NCBI RefSeq assembly: GCF_036227125.1
Contig: NZ_CP109435.1
Location: 8,990,001 to 9,054,000, forward strand
Direction of reading: 5' to 3'
DNA from: Streptomyces sp. NBC_01485
GTDB lineage: Bacteria > Actinomycetota > Actinomycetes > Streptomycetales > Streptomycetaceae
DNA length: 64,000 nucleotides
Under the pieces are notes generated by a model. The model was not told the origin of the DNA, made no database searches, and saw only the letters and a list, made by a program, of their open reading frames with translations. Position 1 is the first letter of the stretch. Every line of letters begins with the position of its first letter. This document shows, one piece after another, positions 24,738-32,452 of the stretch. Both the position numbers and the translations under genes were made by a program.

Positions 24738-26006
24738 TCAGCGGGCCGCGTTGTTGAACTGTGAGGTGCGGACGAAGGTCAGGGCGACGACGGCCAGCAG
24801 CGGCAGAACCGTGACCTGGAACAGCCCGGCCCGGGTCCAGCCGAAGGAGTCCACCAGGGCGGCGAAGAGCAGACCCGAGAACGCCGCCGGTCCGTAGTAG
24901 CTGGTGACGAAGAAACCGGAGGCGCGGCCGATCTGGCCGGGGCGGACGGCCCGCTGCATCGCGCTGTTGGTGTTGGGGTAGATGAAGCCCAGCCCGAAGG
25001 CGCCCATGAGGAAGGCGAACACGCACTGCACCCCCACCGCGGCGTGCGCCGTGTAGATGCACACGCTGACGGCGGAGACGGCCAGCAGGCTGAGGATCAG
25101 CAGGTTGCGCTGGTTGAAGCGGTCGCCGAGCCAGCCGCCGAACACGGCCGTCATGCCGCCGAAGCCGAGGAAGCTCATGGACAGTGCGGCCTGCCCGGGG
25201 GTGTAGTGCAGCGAGCTGATGAGGAACGTCGGGTAGAGGCCGAGGAACCCGTAGATGGCCACACCGCTGATGACCGCGTGGACGGCCAGTGCGACGGTGT
25301 TCCGGTTGTAGACGGAGGCCGGCATGTACTCGTAGGTCCCGGTCGAGGCGACCTTCTCGACGGAGTGCTCGGTCAGGCCGGTCCTCACGAGAAACAGGGA
25401 GGCGGTGGCGATCAGCAGCCCGGCCGCTCCGAACAGGTAGAACGGCGAGTGCCAGGTGCCGTGCATGCTCACCAGCTCGACACCGATCAGCGGGGCGATG
25501 AACACACCGATCGAGTAGCCCACGCCGATGACTCCGAAGGCGAGGCCACGCCGCTGGGCGAAGAAGGCGCCGATCGCCGCGAAGATGGCGGCGGACTGCA
25601 TGCCCTCACCGAAGCCCGAGACGACCCGGTACAGGGTCATGTCGGCGAAACCGGTCGCCAGCGGTGTCGCCATCGTGCCCAGGGAGTAGATCACGATGCT
25701 CACCAGCAGCACGGTCTTGCGGCGGAACCGGTCGAGCAGGTAGCCGGCGGGCAGGCCGGCGAGGGCCATGCCGAGGGTGAAGTTCGTCGCCAGCAGCCCG
25801 CCCTGTTCCAGGGAGAACCCGTACTCCTCGCGGATGTTGGGCAGCAGGGGAGGGAAGACCTGGCGGTCCATCGCGTTGACCATGTAGGAGAGGACGATCA
25901 GCAGGAAGCCCACGCCGACCATGGGGCGGGAAACGAAGGGCCGGTCGCTTTCCTGTGTTTCACCGGCGGGCACCGCGGTGGTGTCGACTTGCGCAGCGTG
26001 AGTCAT
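24738..26006 (-). CDS. Major facilitator superfamily transporter
   Basis: 422 residues with about twelve hydrophobic segments and the MFS loop motif between helices 2 and 3 (PAGYLLDRFRRKTVLL, repeated in weaker form as GGWLGDRFNQRNLLIL after helix 8). This layout fits proton-coupled uptake of small organic acids or aromatic acids. The substrate is presumably the compound degraded by the island, an inference from its place in the probable LacI regulon. ATG 26006 has AGGAG six bases upstream; the frame extends to 26246 without a better site. Its upstream region carries a large inverted repeat and, farther away, a LacI-type palindrome. Confidence 0.92.
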   Translation of the reverse strand: MTHAAQVDTTAVPAGETQESDRPFVSRPMVGVGFLLIVLSYMVNAMDRQVFPPLLPNIREEYGFSLEQGGLLATNFTLGMALAGLPAGYLLDRFRRKTVLLVSIVIYSLGTMATPLATGFADMTLYRVVSGFGEGMQSAAIFAAIGAFFAQRRGLAFGVIGVGYSIGVFIAPLIGVELVSMHGTWHSPFYLFGAAGLLIATASLFLVRTGLTEHSVEKVASTGTYEYMPASVYNRNTVALAVHAVISGVAIYGFLGLYPTFLISSLHYTPGQAALSMSFLGFGGMTAVFGGWLGDRFNQRNLLILSLLAVSAVSVCIYTAHAAVGVQCVFAFLMGAFGLGFIYPNTNSAMQRAVRPGQIGRASGFFVTSYYGPAAFSGLLFAALVDSFGWTRAGLFQVTVLPLLAVVALTFVRTSQFNNAAR

Positions 26007-26060
26007 AGCGGCTCCTGAAGAGGAATGGGTCACGGCGGGCAGTGGCGGGCCGTGGCGGAT

Positions 26061-26110
26061 CCATCGCCGTACGGGGCCGTACGCGGCTGTACGGGGTCGT
26101 ACGGCGATGG
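26061..26110. promoter_or_regulatory. 13-bp inverted repeat upstream of the MFS gene
   Basis: CCATCGCCGTACG (26061-26073) and its perfect complement (26098-26110) flank a 24-nt loop that itself carries further GTACG-type repeats. It lies 55 bp upstream of the MFS start and could be a leader hairpin or an operator. The 770-base gap 26007-26776 contains this repeat and one LacI-type palindrome; I see no gene in it. Confidence 0.5.
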
Positions 26111-26487
26111 CGAGAAGCGGTGAGCTGAACACGGACTCGCGTCGACGACGGCTATGCGGTCGTCGACTGGCGGAATGGGGCGACGGGTTGCCGCGCGGTC
26201 GGACACCGCATGCGGAATTCAGCCGTGTATCGCCCGTCGGGGACATCCGTGGCTATGGCGTCTTCGACAGCCGGACTTCGTGCGGACACTTCACGGTCAC
26301 ACGGTCGGCGCTGGCAAAACCATGGAGGGAAGTACCGGGCGCGTCAAGACGTGCACCCGGGTTTTCTTCGGCGCCTCTCGTTTTCCCCGTGGCGGCGGGT
26401 TCCTCCGCTCTGGAAGCGGGCGGGCCCTGCGGTGCGATGCCGACGATCAGGTGCATGCCGCACCCTTGACGTGCCGAAGGTTCTGAA

Positions 26488-26501
26488 TGCTATCGTTAGC
26501 A
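26488..26501. promoter_or_regulatory. Probable LacI operator 5 (MFS / hydroxyacid dehydrogenase divergent region)
   Basis: TGCTATCGTTAGCA, near-perfect palindrome, between the divergent MFS (start 26006) and 2-hydroxyacid dehydrogenase (start 26777) genes. It is 276 bp from the rightward start, so a long leader is implied if it overlaps that promoter. Confidence 0.78.
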
Positions 26502-26776
26502 CCACGTGGCTGTGACACAGTGATGCGACGTGCCCTGGTATCCCGTGATCCGTTCCGGGGGACGTACTGCGGCGCCTGCCCGACCACAAGTCGGCGAGCG
26601 CCGGCGAGCCCAGTGACCCCCTCCGATCCCTCCGACCCACCCGAGGCCACCGACGGCCCATCGGACATGCCGTCGGCCGCCGTTCCGGGTGGCGATCAAA
26701 CCCGCTCACCGGACGCGACCGGGCGCGACGCCCGACCGTCCGCCGCGGCCGCACGATTCTGCGAGGACGACCTGCC

Positions 26777-27781
26777 ATGAACCCATCGAGCCGCCCAGGC
26801 ACCGTGCTGCTCACCGACTACGCCTGGCCCGACGACTCCGTCGAGCGATCCGTCATCGAGGAGGCGGGCCACACACTGGTGACCGGCCCCGCCGAGCCCG
26901 CCTCGGCCGAGGCCGTCGAGGAACTGGTGGCCGAGCACCGGCCCGCCGGCATCCTCACCTGCTGGGCGCCCGTCTCCGCCACCGCGATCGGCACGTCGCC
27001 GGACCTGCGGATCGTGGCCAGGCTCGGCGTCGGCCTCGACAACATCGCCGTGGAGGCGGCCACCGACCGGGGCGTCTGGGTCACCAACGTGCCCGACTAC
27101 TGCGTCGAGGAGGTCGCGGACCACGCCGTCGGCATGGTGCTGGCCTGGACGCGGGGCCTGGCCGTGTTCGACCGGGACGTCCGCGCGGGCCGTTGGGACC
27201 CCGCCAGTGCCCGGCTGCGCCGCCTGTCGACGCTGACCTGCGGCGTCGTCGGATACGGACGCATCGGACGCGCGACCGCCGGTCGGCTCGGCGCGTTCGG
27301 CTGCCGGATCCTGGCCCACGACCCGTATCCGCCGAAGGACGCCCCCGGCGTGCAGATGGTGGGCCTGGAGGAACTGCTGCGCCGCAGCGACGTGGTGATC
27401 CTCCACGTGCCGCTCACCCCGGACACGCACCACATCATCGGAGCCGAGCAGTTGGCGCTGATGCGGCCGGGCGGCCTGCTGGTCAACGTCAGCCGGGGCG
27501 GACTGGTGGACACCGACGCGGTGATCAAGGCGCTCGACAGCGGGCACCTGGACGGAGCCGCCTTCGACGTCCTGGAGACCGAGCCGCACGTCCCCGACGG
27601 ACTGCTGGCGCAGCCGGGTGCGCTGCTCACCCCGCACGTCGCGTTCTCCTCCGACGCCTCGGTCACGGAGCTGCGCCGTCGTGCCGCCGAGGAGGTCGTG
27701 CGGATCCTGGCGGGCGAGGAACCGGCCCACGCACGCAACAGCCCCCGTGGGCTGCCCGCCGGGTCGGGTGACCGGCGATGA
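26777..27781 (+). CDS. D-isomer-specific 2-hydroxyacid dehydrogenase
   Basis: 334 residues. The NAD-binding motif is CGVVGYGRIGRATAGRLGAF; the catalytic Arg (NVSRGGLVD), Glu (DVLETEP) and His (LLTPHVAF) of the family are all present. These enzymes reduce 2-oxo acids to D-2-hydroxy acids or the reverse; phosphoglycerate dehydrogenase, hydroxypyruvate reductase and CtBP are relatives. There is no C-terminal ACT domain, so it is not a long-form serine-pathway enzyme. Its stop overlaps the next gene's start (ATGA at 27778), so it is translationally coupled to an APH-fold kinase. The ribosome site (GAGGA) is rather far from ATG 26777. Confidence 0.92.
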   Translation: MNPSSRPGTVLLTDYAWPDDSVERSVIEEAGHTLVTGPAEPASAEAVEELVAEHRPAGILTCWAPVSATAIGTSPDLRIVARLGVGLDNIAVEAATDRGVWVTNVPDYCVEEVADHAVGMVLAWTRGLAVFDRDVRAGRWDPASARLRRLSTLTCGVVGYGRIGRATAGRLGAFGCRILAHDPYPPKDAPGVQMVGLEELLRRSDVVILHVPLTPDTHHIIGAEQLALMRPGGLLVNVSRGGLVDTDAVIKALDSGHLDGAAFDVLETEPHVPDGLLAQPGALLTPHVAFSSDASVTELRRRAAEEVVRILAGEEPAHARNSPRGLPAGSGDRR

Positions 27782-28818
27782 CCTCGCCCTCCGCGCCGGT
27801 CAGCCCGGACCCGGTGCCGGACACCGCGCTCACCGACTTCCTGCTCGCCCACCGGCTCGCCGCACCCGGCGAGGCCGCACGCTGGACGCCGCTGGCCGGC
27901 GGGGTCTCGTCCGACCTGTGGCGGGTGGACCTGCCGGGACGTTCCCTGTGTGTGAAGCGGGCCCTGGCCCGGCTGCGGGTCGCCGCCGACTGGCAGGCAC
28001 CGGTGTCGCGCAACGCCTACGAATGGGCGTGGATGCGGTTCGCGTCCCGGCACCGGCCGGACAGCGTGCCGGAGTTGCTGGCCCACGACGCCGAGGCCGG
28101 CCTCTTCGCGATGGCGTTCCTGCCCCCCGAGCGGTACCCGGTGTGGAAGGCGCAGTTGTTCGGCGGCCAGGTGGAGGCGGCGACCGCGGCGGCCGTCGGA
28201 GAACTGCTCGGGACCCTGCACGCGGCGAGCGCGGGCGATGCCGCCCTCGCCGAGGAGTTCGCCACCGACGGCAACTTCCACGCCCTGCGCATCGAGCCGT
28301 ACCTGCTGGCCACCGCGGCGGCGCACCCCGGTCTGAGCGGCATCCTCCAGGGCCTCGCCCACCGCACGGCCACGACCCACCTGGCCCTGGTGCACGGCGA
28401 CGTCAGCCCCAAGAACATCCTCGTCGGCCCGGCCGGGCCCGTGCTGCTGGACGCCGAGTGCGCCTGGTACGGAGACCCGGCCTTCGACCTGGCCTTCTGT
28501 GTCAACCATCTGCTTCTCAAGAGCCTGGTGGTACCCGGGAACCGAGCCGATCTCCTCGACTCCGCCCGAGTGCTGACTGAGAGGTACGTCCGGTGCGTCG
28601 ACTGGGAGCCCCGGCAGGCCCTTGAGGCGAGGGTCGCGGCACTGCTCCCGGCGCTGTCGCTCGCGCGCGTGGACGGCAAGTCCCCGGCGGAGTACCTCAC
28701 GGACGACCGGCACCGGCTGTTCGTACGCACGGTGGCAGCGGCCCTGCTGCGGGCGCCCGCTCCAACGGTGGCGGATGTCCTGGACGCCTGGGCAGCCGCG
28801 CTCGACGGGCCGACCTAG
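27778..28818 (+). CDS. APH-fold small-molecule kinase
   Basis: 346 residues of the aminoglycoside phosphotransferase/choline kinase fold. The catalytic loop is LALVHGDVSPKNILVG and the metal-binding segment LLDAECAWYGDPAFDLAFCV; an N-terminal nucleotide-binding Lys lies in SLCVKRALARL. Most such proteins outside resistance clusters phosphorylate metabolites. ATGA overlap with the 2-hydroxyacid dehydrogenase strongly suggests that it phosphorylates the hydroxy acid made or used by that enzyme; resistance to an aminoglycoside is less likely here. A true substrate cannot be read from the sequence. Confidence 0.88.
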   Translation: MTSPSAPVSPDPVPDTALTDFLLAHRLAAPGEAARWTPLAGGVSSDLWRVDLPGRSLCVKRALARLRVAADWQAPVSRNAYEWAWMRFASRHRPDSVPELLAHDAEAGLFAMAFLPPERYPVWKAQLFGGQVEAATAAAVGELLGTLHAASAGDAALAEEFATDGNFHALRIEPYLLATAAAHPGLSGILQGLAHRTATTHLALVHGDVSPKNILVGPAGPVLLDAECAWYGDPAFDLAFCVNHLLLKSLVVPGNRADLLDSARVLTERYVRCVDWEPRQALEARVAALLPALSLARVDGKSPAEYLTDDRHRLFVRTVAAALLRAPAPTVADVLDAWAAALDGPT

Positions 28819-28916
28819 CCCGGCGGCGGCAGGCCCGACTGACATCAACCGATTAGAGGAACACGACGGGCCAGGCGGACCCGGCGGACCCGACGGACCT
28901 CAACGAGGAGAGACGT

Positions 28917-29447
28917 ATGCGCAGAGTCGTCACGGGCCATGACGAGAACGGCAGGTCGGTCGTCGTCAGCGACGGCCCCATCCCGCGCAGCCGGGAGTTC
29001 AGCAGTCTGCCGGGCTGGGTGTCCCGCCTGCCGTGGGCCACCGAACCCGGCGAGCGGGCCGGCCGGACGGGGGAGGATCCCACGCCGAAGGTCACCAGCC
29101 TGCTCCCGGCACCCGGCGGGACACGGTTCATCGTCCTGACCTTCCCGCCGGACACCGCGATGGCCGACCCGGCGTTCGACCCCGTCGCCTTCGACCGGGA
29201 ACAGCGGGCGGACTCGCCCGGCATCGCGGACCTCATGGAGCCCGACGGCATGCACACCACGCCGACCGTGGACTACGGCATCGTCCTCCAGGGCGACATC
29301 GTCCTCGAACTCGACGACGGCCACCGCACCCCCCTCTCGGCAGGGGACATCGTGATCCAGAACGGCACCCGCCACAGCTGGCGCAACCCTGGCGACCAGC
29401 CGGTCACCGTGGCCTTCGTCCTCGTCGGCGCGGAGCGCGCCGGCTGA
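28917..29447 (+). CDS. Cupin-domain protein
   Basis: 176 residues. The C-terminal half is a cupin barrel: GIVLQGDIVLELDDG (motif 1 lacks the usual His pair), then GDIVIQNGTRHSWRNPGD with the motif 2 His. The N-terminal half has no clear motif. Cupins of this sort act as isomerases, dioxygenases or effector-binding proteins for small acids. GAGGAG precedes ATG 28917. It is 98 bp after the kinase gene and probably belongs to the same transcript. Confidence 0.85.
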   Translation: MRRVVTGHDENGRSVVVSDGPIPRSREFSSLPGWVSRLPWATEPGERAGRTGEDPTPKVTSLLPAPGGTRFIVLTFPPDTAMADPAFDPVAFDREQRADSPGIADLMEPDGMHTTPTVDYGIVLQGDIVLELDDGHRTPLSAGDIVIQNGTRHSWRNPGDQPVTVAFVLVGAERAG

Positions 29448-29481
29448 CGCGCCGGCTGACAGGGGCGAAGCCGGACGCGCG

Positions 29482-30408
29482 TCAGTTGACGGTGTCCGGT
29501 CCGCCCGGGCCCGCGAGTGTCTTCTCCGCGTACTGGAGGAACGCGCGGGCCCGTTGTGTGGGGACGACGTGCGAGGCATGGGCGATCACGAGCTCGACAT
29601 CGTCCAGTGGGTCGCTGAGCGGCACGGATGCCAGGGGGAGTCCTTCGACGCTGGTATCGGTCGGCCAGGTCTGAATCAGCGTGGCGAAGCCGAGACCGCG
29701 GGCGACCATGCTGCGGACGGCCTCGATGCTCGATGTCCGGTACCGGATGTTCGGCCGTGCTCCGGCGAGGGAGAACCAGTGGTCGGCGTTGTGCCGGGCG
29801 GGCGGCTCCGCGCAGATGATCAGTGGTTCGTCGGCCAGTTCGGCGAGTGAGACGGACTCGCGCTCCGCCACAGGGTGGTCGGCGGCGACGATGACGTACG
29901 GACGGCTCGCGCGGAGCGTCGTACGGGACAGGCCGGCCTCGTCGCCGAATGCGTACAGCAAAGCGATATCGCACGAGCCCTGGACGAGGGCTTGTCGCAT
30001 TTCGTCCTGCTCGCCCTCGATCAGTTCCAGGTTGACCGCCGGGTGAAGGCGGGTGAATCCGTCCACCAGGAGTGGGATCAGGAAAGGCGTCAGGGCCGCA
30101 TAGCAGCCGATGGTCAGGCGGCCGGCCAGTCGGCCTTCCTCGGCCTGGGCGCCGGCCGTTATCTCGTCGGCCTGAGTCAGCATCGCCTGGGCGCGGCCGA
30201 GGATCCGGCTGCCCGCCTCGGTGAGGGCGACCCCTTTCGCCCGACGGCGTATCAGCAACTGCACGCCGAGGCGGCGTTCGAGGTCGGCGATCGCCGTGGA
30301 GATGCCGGCCTGGGAGGCATGGCACCGCACCGCGGCCGCGCTCATGGAGCCGGTGTCCGCCACCGCGACGAAGTATTCCAACTGGCGGAGGGAAAAATTG
30401 GCTGCCAT
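29482..30408 (-). CDS. LysR-family transcriptional regulator (flavin monooxygenase locus)
   Basis: 308 residues. The HTH region is SLRQLEYFVAVADTGSMSAA, then CHASQAGISTAIADLERRLG; an effector-binding domain follows (RLTIGCYAALTPFLIPLLVD near its start). It is divergent from the two-component flavin monooxygenase genes with a 153-bp gap that holds a LysR-type palindrome, the usual arrangement for a regulator of its neighbour. ATG 30408 has AGGAGAG upstream. Its 3' end faces the cupin gene 34 bp away. Confidence 0.94.
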   Translation of the reverse strand: MAANFSLRQLEYFVAVADTGSMSAAAVRCHASQAGISTAIADLERRLGVQLLIRRRAKGVALTEAGSRILGRAQAMLTQADEITAGAQAEEGRLAGRLTIGCYAALTPFLIPLLVDGFTRLHPAVNLELIEGEQDEMRQALVQGSCDIALLYAFGDEAGLSRTTLRASRPYVIVAADHPVAERESVSLAELADEPLIICAEPPARHNADHWFSLAGARPNIRYRTSSIEAVRSMVARGLGFATLIQTWPTDTSVEGLPLASVPLSDPLDDVELVIAHASHVVPTQRARAFLQYAEKTLAGPGGPDTVN

Positions 30409-30434
30409 TTCTCTCCTGCTGCTATGGGAAATCT

Positions 30435-30449
30435 CGATAAGCCTTATCG
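30435..30449. promoter_or_regulatory. LysR-type operator CGATAAGCCTTATCG
   Basis: CGATAAG and CTTATCG around a central C form a perfect dyad that contains ATAAG-C-CTTAT, the T-N11-A style core of LysR sites. It is 27 bp upstream of the LysR start in the divergent region, so it should serve autoregulation and activation of the monooxygenase. Confidence 0.75.
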
Positions 30450-30514
30450 GAAAGTCCTGCTTTTCGTGGCCGTAACGCGGATGTCATCCTAAGCCGCAGT
30501 TCGCCTGTGGAAAA

Positions 30515-30535
30515 GGCTTGTCTTACGAGCAAGCC
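30515..30535. promoter_or_regulatory. Second inverted repeat in the LysR / monooxygenase gap
   Basis: GGCTTG (30515-30520) and CAAGCC (30530-30535) flank nine bases, 27 bp before the monooxygenase start. It is close to the ribosome site and could be a leader hairpin or an activation half-site. Confidence 0.4.
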
Positions 30536-30561
30536 GCCGCGCGCTCAACGAGGAGACCTCC

Positions 30562-31734
30562 ATGACCACGCTTCTTGACCCCACCCGATCCACCGGCCGA
30601 GGAATGGACGGCGGCGTGCTCGACCGCGTCCGCGCACTCCTTCCCGAGATCGCCGCACGCTCCGCCGAGGGGGAGGACGCCCGGGCGGTTCCGGCGGAGA
30701 TCGTCGCCGCACTGCGCGAAGCCGGTGTGTTCCGGATGGCCCTGCCCCGGGTGTGGGGCGGCGAACAGTACGGGCTGCTGGAAGGGGCCCAGGTGGTGCG
30801 GGAGATCGCCCGGGCCGACGGCTCGACCGGCTGGACGGTCCAGGCCGCGTCGATGGCGTGGTTCTTCGTACGGTCGCTGCCCCGGGAGACGCTGGAGAAA
30901 GAGGTGTTCGGAAGCGGCGCGGATGTGATGCTCCGCGGAGCGGTGGCTCCGAAGGGACTGGCGACGCCGGTGCGGGGCGGTTACCGGATCAGTGGCCGCT
31001 GGCCGCTGGCGAGCGGTCCGTTCACCCCGGACTGGATGCTCGGAGGCTTCCTGGTCGAAGGGGCGCCTCCGCTGCCGGACGGCCGCCCGGACATGCGGGT
31101 CGCGCTGCTGCGGCCCGAGCAGGTCACCTTCCTCGACACCTGGGACGCGGTCGGCCTGCGTGCCACGCAGAGCACGGACTTCACGACGGACGACGTCTTC
31201 GTGCCCGAGCATCACACGGGGCCGATGTTCAGCGACAACAACATCCCCGCGCCCCTCTACGACCTGCCCTATTCACCCACCGGGGCCTCGCACGACGCCG
31301 TCGTCCTCGGCGCCCTCGACGGCGCCCTCGACGATCTCGCCGAACTCGCCGCCACCAAGCGGCCGGCGTTCAACCCGAGGGCCCTCCTCGGTGAGGACCC
31401 GGTGTTCCAGGAGAAGTTCGCCGAGCTGCAGTTGCGGGCGGCGGCTTTGGCCGCCCTGTCGGAGCAGACCGGACGCATCGTCATGGCCCGTGCCCTCGGG
31501 GGAGAGGAGCCCACCCCGGCCGAGTGGTTCAGCTACAAGGGCACCACCCAGCACATCCACCATGAGGGCATCCGGATCCTCAACGAGCTCATGACCCTCT
31601 CGGGCAGCGCGGGTCTCTACAGCACCAGCCCGCTGCAGCGCCGCTGGCGCGATGTCCGCTGCGTCTCCCAGCACGTGGTCGGCAACACGGGCGCGATGCG
31701 GCAGCTCGGCGCGGTCCTGTCCGGACAGAACTGA
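30562..31734 (+). CDS. Acyl-CoA-dehydrogenase-fold flavin monooxygenase (oxygenase component)
   Basis: 390 residues with the acyl-CoA dehydrogenase fold, but of the group D monooxygenase type (HsaA / 4-hydroxyphenylacetate 3-hydroxylase C2 / DszC relatives): VVREIARADGSTGWTVQAAS, YRISGRWPLASGPFTPDWM, WDAVGLRATQSTDFTTDDVF, and a C-terminal domain ending in WRDVRCVSQHVVGN. The catalytic Glu motif of true dehydrogenases is absent. Such enzymes hydroxylate phenols using reduced FMN or FAD made by a partner reductase, and the reductase gene follows 84 bp later. It may generate the catechol for the extradiol dioxygenase at 19311. GAGGAGA precedes ATG 30562. Confidence 0.88.
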   Translation: MTTLLDPTRSTGRGMDGGVLDRVRALLPEIAARSAEGEDARAVPAEIVAALREAGVFRMALPRVWGGEQYGLLEGAQVVREIARADGSTGWTVQAASMAWFFVRSLPRETLEKEVFGSGADVMLRGAVAPKGLATPVRGGYRISGRWPLASGPFTPDWMLGGFLVEGAPPLPDGRPDMRVALLRPEQVTFLDTWDAVGLRATQSTDFTTDDVFVPEHHTGPMFSDNNIPAPLYDLPYSPTGASHDAVVLGALDGALDDLAELAATKRPAFNPRALLGEDPVFQEKFAELQLRAAALAALSEQTGRIVMARALGGEEPTPAEWFSYKGTTQHIHHEGIRILNELMTLSGSAGLYSTSPLQRRWRDVRCVSQHVVGNTGAMRQLGAVLSGQN

Positions 31735-31818
31735 CGCCCGACACCTGTGACACCGAAAACGGCACCCGCCAGGAACCTTTCAACACCGCACACGCCGACA
31801 CCCGAAGGGTGGACTCCG

Positions 31819-32316
31819 ATGAGCCCTCTCGACGCGACACCGACCAACCCCGCCCTGCTGCGCCAGGCTTTCGGCTGCTTCCCGTCCGGGGTGACAGCCG
31901 TGTGCGCACTCGACTCCGGCACCCCGGTGGGCATGGCCGCGAGCACGTTCACCCCGGTCTCCCTCTCACCGGCCCTGATATCGGTCTGCGTGCAGGACAC
32001 TTCCTCGACATGGCCGAAACTGCGCCGACGAAGCCATGTGGGCGTGAGCGTGCTCGCCCAGGGACAGGATGCGATCTGCCGGTCGCTGGCCGGGAAGGAG
32101 GGCGACCGGTTCGCGGGAGTCGACTGGGACGCCGACGAGGACGGCGGCGTATACATCCACGGCGCCGGTCTCTGGCTGAACTGCTCGCTGTACGCCGAAC
32201 TCCCCGGTGGCGACCACATGATCGTTCTGCTGGAGATCCAGGGTCTGAAGGCCGAACCCGATCGCGAACCCCTGGTGTTCCACAACAGCCGGTTCCGACG
32301 CCTGGCCGTCTCATAG
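31819..32316 (+). CDS. Flavin reductase (reductase component of the monooxygenase)
   Basis: 165 residues, a compact FMN-binding split barrel: AFGCFPSGVTAVCAL, GMAASTFTPVSLSPALISVC and the later HMIVLLEIQGL are typical of NAD(P)H:flavin reductases (HpaC/HsaB group). It would supply free reduced flavin to the upstream oxygenase. ATG 31819 is chosen over the frame start at 31747 because AAGGGTGGA precedes it and the fold begins soon after. Confidence 0.9.
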   Translation: MSPLDATPTNPALLRQAFGCFPSGVTAVCALDSGTPVGMAASTFTPVSLSPALISVCVQDTSSTWPKLRRRSHVGVSVLAQGQDAICRSLAGKEGDRFAGVDWDADEDGGVYIHGAGLWLNCSLYAELPGGDHMIVLLEIQGLKAEPDREPLVFHNSRFRRLAVS

Positions 32317-32452
32317 GCAGAGGCGAAGGCCGGCTCGGTACTGGTGCGCAATCTCCTGAGCCGGAAGGCCAGTTGGGATTGGCGTCGGATCCGGCGGAAA
32401 CATAACGTGGTCGCCGACCTCTCCGTACGGCAGGCGAAAGAGTGGGGCCCCG

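Noticed and set aside
26111..26487. Small open frames between the MFS and hydroxyacid dehydrogenase genes
   Set aside because: None has a plausible ribosome site or family resemblance.
27778..28818. APH-fold protein as an antibiotic-resistance gene
   Set aside because: Translational coupling to a 2-hydroxyacid dehydrogenase and its place in a catabolic island favour a metabolite kinase.
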